The position numbers were made by a program, and so were the translations under genes. This document shows, piece by piece, positions 1-5,152 of a DNA stretch of 5,761 nt. The stretch spans positions 1 through 5,761 of the forward strand of contig JAQSCR010000530.1 in the NCBI GenBank assembly GCA_029945495.1. Reading direction: 5' to 3'. Below the pieces are notes generated by a model. That model ran no database searches. It saw nothing but the letters and a program-made list of their open reading frames with translations, and had not been told where the DNA came from. Position 1 is the stretch's first letter, and every line of letters begins with the position of its first letter. Source of the stretch: Pseudolabrys sp. Its GTDB lineage: Bacteria; Pseudomonadota; Alphaproteobacteria; Rhizobiales; Xanthobacteraceae.

Positions 1-144
1 ATGTCGCAGATGGCGCGCCAGCAGGCTTCGGTGATGAGCTTTGCCGACGTATTCCTCATGCTGACCGTGCTGTTCGTCGCGCTTGCCGTGCTCGGCGTGA
101 CTATGAAAAAGCCGGCCGGGCCGGCGCCGGCCGACGCGCACTGA
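1..144 (+). CDS. C-terminal fragment of an MFS drug-efflux transporter (DHA2/EmrB-like)
   Basis: The first 47 codons are open in frame 1 and end with TGA at 142-144. The fragment starts MSQMARQQASVMSFADVF, continues with one hydrophobic helix (about residues 17-35, VFLMLTVLFVALAVLGVTM) and ends in a short Lys/Pro/Ala-rich cytoplasmic tail. The pattern 'RQQA.V..F.DVF', a last membrane helix and a basic tail with Pro is what 14-helix DHA2 (EmrB-type) proton antiporters show at their C-terminus. Those proteins are about 500 aa long, so the gene almost certainly begins upstream of the window, and the ATG at position 1 is an internal methionine. Nothing about its substrate can be read here. The next gene begins 26 bp downstream on the same strand, so the two are probably cotranscribed. 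The family call rests on a short fragment. Confidence 0.72.
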   Translation: MSQMARQQASVMSFADVFLMLTVLFVALAVLGVTMKKPAGPAPADAH

Positions 145-170
145 CTGTCCAACCACGAGAGGAGCCTCCA

Positions 171-674
171 ATGCCCCCTATGGCACTGTTCGGAACAAGC
201 ATCGTATCCAGCCTCGTCGCGTGGACGCTCGTCACCGCCAATTTCATTTGGCCGGTGTTGCGCGATCGTTCGCGAATCGACGCATTGCGACCCCTTCTTA
301 TCCTGCATGCGTTCCGCTTTATCGGGTTGTCGTTCCTGATCTCGGGCGTCGTGTCGTATGATTTGCCGCCAGATTTCGCTTTCGATGCCGCCTATGGCGA
401 CCTCGTTGCCTCGATTCTGGCGTTAGTGTCGTTGGCGGCGCTGCGAACCAGTCTCGGTATCCCACTGGTCTGGATTTTCAACGTGTGGGGCAGCTTCGAC
501 CTGCTCAACGCATTTTATCGCGCCAGCGCCGGCGGTCTAATGCCCGGCCAACTGGGCGCCGCTTATTTTCTTCCCACGGTGATCGTGCCGTTCCTGCTCG
601 TCACGCACGTGCTCATCTTCCGGCTGTTGCTGCGGCAGGCTCCGGTTGCCGTGCGCGAATCAGTGCACGCCTAG
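171..674 (+). CDS. Uncharacterised small integral membrane protein, about 5 helices
   Basis: The predicted protein has 167 residues. The start at 171 is supported by a purine-rich ribosome binding site (GAGAGGAG, 157-164) 6 nt upstream; a second in-frame ATG at 180 is possible but sits too far from it. Hydrophobic segments lie at about residues 7-29, 40-62, 74-92, 95-116 and 130-154, giving four or five membrane helices with no signal peptide and short loops. Polar or aromatic residues inside the helices stand out: HAFRFIG (46-52), WIFNVWGSFDLLNAFY (101-116) with Asn104, Asp110 and Asn113, and His146. These could mark a ligand or cofactor site, but I know of no established function. From memory, similar proteins are common as hypothetical proteins in Bradyrhizobium-type genomes. 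It follows an MFS transporter gene at 26 bp, so it may share that promoter. Its stop overlaps the stop of the convergent oxoprolinase gene. Confidence 0.85.
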   Translation: MPPMALFGTSIVSSLVAWTLVTANFIWPVLRDRSRIDALRPLLILHAFRFIGLSFLISGVVSYDLPPDFAFDAAYGDLVASILALVSLAALRTSLGIPLVWIFNVWGSFDLLNAFYRASAGGLMPGQLGAAYFLPTVIVPFLLVTHVLIFRLLLRQAPVAVRESVHA

Positions 675-3600
675 CCGTCCGCTTTGCCATATCCGCCCGC
701 CGTCGGCGTCTGGATGATGATCGCCTCGCCGGCGTCGATCACGGTCGAGTCGCAACCTTCCAGTTTTTCTAAGTGCCCGTCCTTGCGGCGCGCCCAGTTC
801 TCGCCGACCTGACCGGCTTCGCCGCCTGCGAGGCCAAACGGCGGCACGCGGCGATGGCCGGTGAGCAACGTGCATTCCATCTTTTCCAGGAAGCGAATGG
901 TGCGGCGGATGCCGTCGCCGGCGTGCCATTTGCCCTTGCCGCCGGAATTTTTGCGAATATGGAAATCCTCCAGCACCACGGGATAACGGAATTCCAGAAT
1001 TTCCGGATCGGTCAGCCGCGTGTTGGTCATATGCGTGTGCACGGCGTCGGTGCCGTCAAAGCCGGGGCCCGCCGGCGAGCCGGAACAGATGGTCTCGTAG
1101 TACTGATACTTAGCGTTGCCGAAGTTGAGATTGTTCATGGTGCCTTGCGCGGCGGCGAGCGCGCCAAGTGCGCCGAACAGAGTATCGGTCACCGCCTGCG
1201 AGGTCTCGACATTGCCGGCGACCACGGCGGCCGGATATTCCGGCGTCAGCATTGAATGCGGCGGCACGACGATGTTGATCGGCCGCAGGCAGCCGGCATT
1301 CATCGGGATGTCGTCGTCGACCATCATGCGAAACACATAGAGCACGGCGGCGCGCGTCACCGGCTCGGGCGCGTTGAAATTGGTCGGCTGCTGCGGCGAG
1401 GTGCCGGTGAAGTCGACGGTCGCTTCGCGCTTCTTCCGGTCGACCGTGATCTTCACCTTGATTACGGTGCCCTGGTCCATCTCGTAGGCGAATTCACTGT
1501 CGTGCAGGCGATCGATGACGCGGCGCACGCTCTCGGCGGCATTGTCCTGCACGTGGCCCATATAGGCCTTCACCACCGGCAGCGTGAACTGCGCGACCAT
1601 CTTGCGCAGTTCGGCGACGCCCTTTTCGTTGGCGGCGATTTGCGCCTTGAGGTCGTTGACGTTCTGGATCGGATTACGCGCCGGATATTTGGCGCCTAGC
1701 AACGCCGCCATCAGCTCCTTCTCGCGGAAGCGGCCGCGATCCACGAGCTTGAAGTTGTCCATGTAGACACCTTCCTGCTCGATGGTGGTCGCGTTCGGCG
1801 ACATCGAGCCGGGCGAGATGCCGCCGACATCGGCATGATGGCCGCGCGAGGCGACCCAGAACAGGATGGTCTTCTTCCTGTCGTCGAACACCGGCGTGCA
1901 GACGGTGATGTCGGGCAGGTGGGTGCCGCCGTTATACGGCGCGTTGATGGCGTAGACGTCGCCGGGCGCGATGCGGCCTTTGTTGTCGCGGATGATGGTC
2001 TCGACCGAGCGGTCCATCGAGCCGAGATGCACCGGCATGTGCGGCGCATTGGCGACGAGAGTCGAGTCGTGCGCGAACACCGCGCAGGAAAAATCCAGCC
2101 GCTCTTTGATGTTGACCGAATAGGCGGTGTTCTGCAGCGACACGCCCATCTGCTCGGCGATCGACATAAAGAGATTGTTGAATACTTCCAGCATCACCGG
2201 ATCGGCATGGGTGCCGATGGCATAAGTGCGCTTGAGTTTCTTGCGCCGCGACAGCACCAGATGGTTCTTCGGCGTCAGTTCGGCCTGCCAGCCGGGCTCG
2301 ACGACGATGGTCTGGTGCGGCTCGATGATGATCGCCGCGCCTTTGACCTTGGCGCCGATCTTGAGCTGATCGCGGGTGTAGACATTAGCCTTGTGCCAGG
2401 CGCCGTCGGAATAGAACTGCGTGCGCTTGGCCGGCTGCGGCAGCTTGGCCCCAGCGCGCCGCGCCGCCTTCTCGGAAAACTTCGCGCCGCCGCCGATGGC
2501 TTCCACCGAGACGGCCTCGACCACCAGATCCTTGTTGCGGTCGATGAAGCCGTAGCGCGCCTTGTGCGCTTTCTCAAAAGCGCGCTGCATGGCGGGCAGG
2601 GGGCCGGCATTGACGACGAGCGCGGTGTCGGTGCCGGCGTAACGGATATGCGCCCGCTGGATCACCTTGATCTTTACCGCCGGCACGCCCTGGCCGGCGA
2701 CTTCGACCTTCACATCTTTGCCGAGCGCCGCGCCGGTCTTTTTCAACACGCCAAGCGCCTTGGCGCCCCACGGCAGTTCGATCGCCTGTTCGCGCGTGGC
2801 GCGGATATCGGCAAGCCCCATGCCGTAGGCCGACAGCAGCGACGAGAACGGGTGGATGAGCACGCGTGTCATGCCGAGCGCATCGGCGACCAGGCAGGCG
2901 TGCTGGCCGCCGGCGCCGCCGAAGCAGTTGAGCGCGTAGCGTGTCACGTCATAGCCGCGCTGCACGGAAATCTTCTTGATCGCGTTGGCCATGTTCTCGA
3001 CCGCGATCTTGATGAAGCCGTCGGCGATCTGTTCGCGCTTGAGGCCGCCGCGCATTTCGCCTTCCAGCTCGTCGAACGCGGTGCGCACGGCCTCGGCATC
3101 AAGCGGCTCGTTCTGGTGCTGACCGAATATCTTCGGGAAGAACTCCGGCATCAGTTTGCCGACTTCGACATTGGCATCGGTCACCGCCAGCGGTCCACCG
3201 CGGCGGTAGCACTTCGGGCCGGGATTGGCGCCGGCCGAATCCGGGCCGACGCGGAAGCGGGCGCCGTCGAAATGCAGGATCGAGCCGCCGCCGGCAGCGA
3301 CGGTGTGAATGAGCATCATCGGCGCGCGCATGCGCACGCCGGCGACTTCGGTCTCGAAGGCGCGTTCGTATTCGCCATCAAAATGAGAAACGTCGGTCGA
3401 GGTGCCGCCCATGTCGAAACCGATCAGCCGGTCGAAGCCTGCCTGCCGGCCGGTCTCCGCCATGCCGACGACGCCGCCGGCGGGGCCGGACAGGATCGCA
3501 TCCTTGCCCTGGAACAGTTCGGCCGCCGTCAGGCCGCCCGACGACATCATGAACATCAGGCGGATCTTGTCGTCGGCGGAGAGCTTGGCCAAGCCGGTCT

Positions 3601-4339
3601 GCATCTCGCCGGCTACCCGCGCTACGTAGCGCCGCAAAATCGGCGACAGATACGCATCGACCACCGTTGTATCGCCGCGCCCGACCAGCTTGATCAGCGG
3701 CGACACTTCATGGCTGACCGACACCTGGGCAAAGCCCAGTTCGCGCACCAGGTTTGCCACGCGCTTCTCGTGCTCGGGAAAACGATAGGCATGCATGAAG
3801 ACGATGGCGACGGCGTCGATGCCGTCGGCCTTGGCGGCGACGAGATCGGCGCGCGCTTGCGCCAGATCGGGCTCGCGCTCGACCGTGCCGTCGGCGCGCA
3901 CGCGCTCGTCGACCTCAGTGACGCGTTCGTACAGCAATTCGGGCTTGATGATCTGGCGCGCGAAAATCTTCGGCCGCGCCTGATAGCCGATCTTGAGCGC
4001 GTCGCGGAAACCCTTGGTGATCATCAGCAGCGTGCGGTCGCCCTTGCGCTCCAAGAGCGCATTGGTGGCGACGGTGGTGCCCATCTTGACCGCGCCGACG
4101 CGGCCGGCCGGGATCGGTTCGCCGGCTTTGAGGCCCAAGAGATCGCGGATGCCCTGCACGGCGGCGTCGGCATAGGCTTCCGGATTCTCCGACAACAGCT
4201 TGTGCGCGGTCAGCCGGCCGTCGGGCGCGCGGCCGACCACGTCGGTGAATGTGCCGCCGCGGTCGATCCAGAAATTCCAGGACTTTTTTGGCGTGCCCGC
4301 CGCAGACCGTTTCTTGGACCGATGCTGTGCCGCCGCCAT
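671..4339 (-). CDS. Single-chain ATP-dependent 5-oxoprolinase / hydantoinase (HyuA-HyuB fusion)
   Basis: This 1222-residue cytoplasmic enzyme matches the length and layout of eukaryotic OPLAH (about 1290 aa), which opens 5-oxo-L-proline to glutamate with ATP. A HyuA-type half comes first: N-terminal domain about 22-205 with phosphate motif DRGGTFTD (26-33) and MGTTVATNALLERKG (86-100); sugar-kinase/actin-like domain about 224-512 with SGPAGGVVG (284-292), GFDMGGTSTDVS (307-318), TVAAGGGS (346-353), TDAN (387-390) and FGGAGGQHA (473-481); then a linker domain about 525-695. The HyuB half spans about 709-1218 with NIKERLDFSCA (743-753), NAPHMPVHLG (764-773), GHHADVGG (833-840), THMTNTRLTDPEILE (1102-1116) and TPTAGGYG (1211-1218). 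No signal peptide is seen; residues 1-20 are a basic extension. The start has a GGAGG site (plus-strand 4348-4352) 8 nt upstream. The motifs resemble 5-oxoprolinase more than N-methylhydantoinase, but substrate cannot be proven from sequence. It is divergent from a MarR-type regulator, and a TRAP receptor gene lies beyond that. Confidence 0.93.
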   Translation of the reverse strand: MAAAQHRSKKRSAAGTPKKSWNFWIDRGGTFTDVVGRAPDGRLTAHKLLSENPEAYADAAVQGIRDLLGLKAGEPIPAGRVGAVKMGTTVATNALLERKGDRTLLMITKGFRDALKIGYQARPKIFARQIIKPELLYERVTEVDERVRADGTVEREPDLAQARADLVAAKADGIDAVAIVFMHAYRFPEHEKRVANLVRELGFAQVSVSHEVSPLIKLVGRGDTTVVDAYLSPILRRYVARVAGEMQTGLAKLSADDKIRLMFMMSSGGLTAAELFQGKDAILSGPAGGVVGMAETGRQAGFDRLIGFDMGGTSTDVSHFDGEYERAFETEVAGVRMRAPMMLIHTVAAGGGSILHFDGARFRVGPDSAGANPGPKCYRRGGPLAVTDANVEVGKLMPEFFPKIFGQHQNEPLDAEAVRTAFDELEGEMRGGLKREQIADGFIKIAVENMANAIKKISVQRGYDVTRYALNCFGGAGGQHACLVADALGMTRVLIHPFSSLLSAYGMGLADIRATREQAIELPWGAKALGVLKKTGAALGKDVKVEVAGQGVPAVKIKVIQRAHIRYAGTDTALVVNAGPLPAMQRAFEKAHKARYGFIDRNKDLVVEAVSVEAIGGGAKFSEKAARRAGAKLPQPAKRTQFYSDGAWHKANVYTRDQLKIGAKVKGAAIIIEPHQTIVVEPGWQAELTPKNHLVLSRRKKLKRTYAIGTHADPVMLEVFNNLFMSIAEQMGVSLQNTAYSVNIKERLDFSCAVFAHDSTLVANAPHMPVHLGSMDRSVETIIRDNKGRIAPGDVYAINAPYNGGTHLPDITVCTPVFDDRKKTILFWVASRGHHADVGGISPGSMSPNATTIEQEGVYMDNFKLVDRGRFREKELMAALLGAKYPARNPIQNVNDLKAQIAANEKGVAELRKMVAQFTLPVVKAYMGHVQDNAAESVRRVIDRLHDSEFAYEMDQGTVIKVKITVDRKKREATVDFTGTSPQQPTNFNAPEPVTRAAVLYVFRMMVDDDIPMNAGCLRPINIVVPPHSMLTPEYPAAVVAGNVETSQAVTDTLFGALGALAAAQGTMNNLNFGNAKYQYYETICSGSPAGPGFDGTDAVHTHMTNTRLTDPEILEFRYPVVLEDFHIRKNSGGKGKWHAGDGIRRTIRFLEKMECTLLTGHRRVPPFGLAGGEAGQVGENWARRKDGHLEKLEGCDSTVIDAGEAIIIQTPTAGGYGKADG

Positions 4340-4365
4340 CGCTTCATCCTCCGCCGAATGCCGTC

Positions 4366-4394
4366 ACTAAATCAGAGCCGAAAAAAATCGTCAA
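4366..4394 (-). promoter_or_regulatory. Putative sigma70-type promoter of the oxoprolinase gene
   Basis: Read on the minus strand, TTGACG (plus-strand 4389-4394; 5/6 to the -35 consensus) is followed after exactly 17 bp by TTTAGT (plus-strand 4366-4371; 4/6 to the -10 consensus). The start of transcription would fall near 4358-4360, leaving a leader of about 20 nt that still holds the GGAGG ribosome binding site. A 7-bp A/T run lies within the spacer. The call rests only on consensus match and spacing; alphaproteobacterial promoters often deviate from this consensus. Confidence 0.4.
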
Positions 4395-4398
4395 TAAA

Positions 4399-4419
4399 TC
4401 GTTGACAAATTATCAACGA
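4399..4419. promoter_or_regulatory. Candidate MarR-type operator: perfect inverted repeat
   Basis: TCGTTGA (4399-4405) and TCAACGA (4413-4419) form a perfect 7-bp inverted repeat around the AT-rich 7-bp spacer CAAATTA. Total length (21 bp) and half-site spacing (14 bp centre to centre) are in the range used by dimeric MarR regulators. The left arm overlaps the -35 box of the predicted regulator promoter (4402-4407), and the site lies 4 bp from the -35 box of the predicted divergent oxoprolinase promoter. A third copy of the core, TCGTTG at 4430-4435, lies just downstream. Binding by the neighbouring regulator is an inference from position and symmetry. Confidence 0.55.
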
Positions 4420-4429
4420 CGGATACGCT
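4402..4429 (+). promoter_or_regulatory. Putative promoter of the MarR-type regulator gene
   Basis: TTGACA (4402-4407) matches the -35 consensus exactly. TACGCT (4424-4429) is the best -10 candidate at 16 bp spacing but matches only 3 of 6 positions, so this would be a weak or activator/repressor-tuned promoter. Transcription would start near 4436, about 25 nt before the ATG at 4461. The -35 box sits inside the inverted repeat at 4399-4419, as expected for autorepression. Confidence 0.4.
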
Positions 4430-4460
4430 TCGTTGTGCAGGGGAAGACGAGGGGCTTAAG

Positions 4461-4991
4461 ATGGCTGGCAAGCCGCGCTCGGAAAACACGCTCGGGCCGA
4501 TCGTATCGTCGGCGCATCTGGCGTCGGGGGCGATGCCGGCTCTGTCCGAACTCGAGTTCGGCATGATCCTGCTCGATCACGCGTTTGAGCGCTGGATGGT
4601 GCGCTGCATGGCGGCGGCCGGCGTGCCTGACCTTTCGCCGCTCGACGTCCTGGTGCTGCATACCATCGCCCATCGCGCGCGGTCCAAACGGGTCGCCGAC
4701 ATTTGCCTGGTCCTCAATATCGAGGACACGCATCTTGTCACTTATTCTCTCAAAAAGCTCGACGCCCATAAACTTTTGACCTCGGGCAGGCGCGGCAGCG
4801 AAAAAACCGTCGGCCTCACTCCCAAAGGCGGCGAGGTCGTGCAACGATATCGCAAGGTGCGCGAAGCTTTGCTGGTCAAGTCGGTGAAAAGCGCCGGCCT
4901 TGACGAGCAAAGACTATCCGAGATTGCCGGACTGATGCGTGCGCTGTCCGGCCATTACGACCAGGCCGCGCGCGCGGCGGCAAGTTTATGA
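4461..4991 (+). CDS. MarR-family winged-helix transcriptional regulator
   Basis: The predicted protein has 176 residues. The start is set by GAGGGG (4449-4454), 6 nt before the ATG. About 28 N-terminal residues look unstructured. An amphipathic helix follows (about 30-52, ELEFGMILLDHAFERWMVRCM), typical of the MarR dimer region. The winged helix covers about 58-128: LSPLDVLVLHTIAHR (58-72), a helix-turn-helix with VADICLVLNIED (78-89) and recognition helix THLVTYSLKKLDAHKLL (90-106), then a wing with SGRRGSEKTVGLTPKG (108-123). The remainder (about 124-176) is helical and would complete the dimer interface. MarR proteins usually number 140-160 residues, so this one is slightly long. Family members bind palindromic DNA as dimers and are usually released by small ligands, often aromatic or carboxylate compounds. 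It is divergent from the oxoprolinase gene and precedes a TRAP receptor gene on the same strand, so control of both is likely. The ligand is not predictable from sequence. Confidence 0.9.
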   Translation: MAGKPRSENTLGPIVSSAHLASGAMPALSELEFGMILLDHAFERWMVRCMAAAGVPDLSPLDVLVLHTIAHRARSKRVADICLVLNIEDTHLVTYSLKKLDAHKLLTSGRRGSEKTVGLTPKGGEVVQRYRKVREALLVKSVKSAGLDEQRLSEIAGLMRALSGHYDQAARAAASL

Positions 4992-5039
4992 AGGGCGAGG
5001 CCGAAAAAGACGTTCAAAAAGGCTGCCGAAAGTTTCGCC

Positions 5040-5065
5040 ATGACTGCCAATGATATGACTGCCAA
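5040..5065 (+). repeat. Tandem 11-bp direct repeat in the leader of the TRAP receptor gene
   Basis: ATGACTGCCAA occurs at 5040-5050 and again at 5055-5065, a 15-bp period in which 13 of 15 positions match. A shorter related CTGCCGA lies upstream at 5023-5029. Direct repeats with near one-and-a-half-turn spacing can be regulator contact sites, or simply a small duplication. This is the main visible structure in the 161 bp between the regulator and TRAP genes, and it lies upstream of the weak promoter candidate there. Confidence 0.6.
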
Positions 5066-5075
5066 CGAAGTGACG

Positions 5076-5103
5076 TTGAACCGATCGAGAGCGCTGTTAG
5101 TGT
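5076..5103 (+). promoter_or_regulatory. Weak promoter candidate for the TRAP receptor gene
   Basis: TTGAAC (5076-5081; 4/6 to -35) and TAGTGT (5098-5103; 3/6 to -10) are spaced by 16 bp. Transcription would begin near 5110, 43 nt before the ATG at 5153. The match is poor, and read-through from the regulator gene, which has no visible terminator, is an equally good explanation for expression. CGTTG (5074-5078) and an inverted CAACG (5063-5067) overlap or flank the -35 candidate. Confidence 0.2.
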
Positions 5104-5120
5104 CGAACTCAAACAACGAT

Positions 5121-5139
5121 GCGGATGTGATCGATCCGC
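5121..5139. promoter_or_regulatory. Inverted repeat just upstream of the TRAP gene ribosome binding site
   Basis: GCGGAT (5121-5126) and ATCCGC (5134-5139) are perfect inverted arms around the 7-nt loop GTGATCG. The repeat ends 3 nt before the GGAGG ribosome binding site (5143-5147). In RNA it would form a short GC-rich hairpin that could influence initiation; in DNA it is a possible operator. No T-run follows, so it is not an intrinsic terminator. Confidence 0.35.
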
Positions 5140-5152
5140 GATGGAGGGTTAG

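Noticed and set aside
1..144. Complete 47-aa small protein starting at position 1
   Set aside because: The ATG coincides with the window edge, and the sequence matches the C-terminal end of 14-helix MFS transporters, so it is a truncated gene rather than a small protein.
773..1699. Two adjoining plus-strand frames (773-1255 and 1256-1699) inside the oxoprolinase region
   Set aside because: Both are antisense to conserved HyuB motifs and are explained by third-position GC bias.
4381..4387. Run of seven A (T on the minus strand) as a terminator tract
   Set aside because: No GC-rich stem precedes it on either strand; it fits better as spacer DNA within the divergent promoter region.
1835..4405. 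856-codon open frame on the plus strand, antisense to the oxoprolinase gene
   Set aside because: It lies opposite a gene with clear family motifs throughout. Its translation is rich in Arg, His, Asp, Ala and Gly with no recognisable domain, as expected when GC-biased codons are read from the opposite strand. No ribosome binding site was identified for it.
4413..4910. 165-codon open frame on the minus strand, antisense to the MarR-type gene
   Set aside because: Shadow of a gene with a clear winged-helix domain and a good ribosome binding site; its product shows no family features.
4992..5040. Intrinsic terminator after the MarR-type gene
   Set aside because: Two A-rich runs and a short palindrome (5027-5037) with only a one-base centre are present, but no stem with a usable loop followed by a T-run exists on the plus strand.
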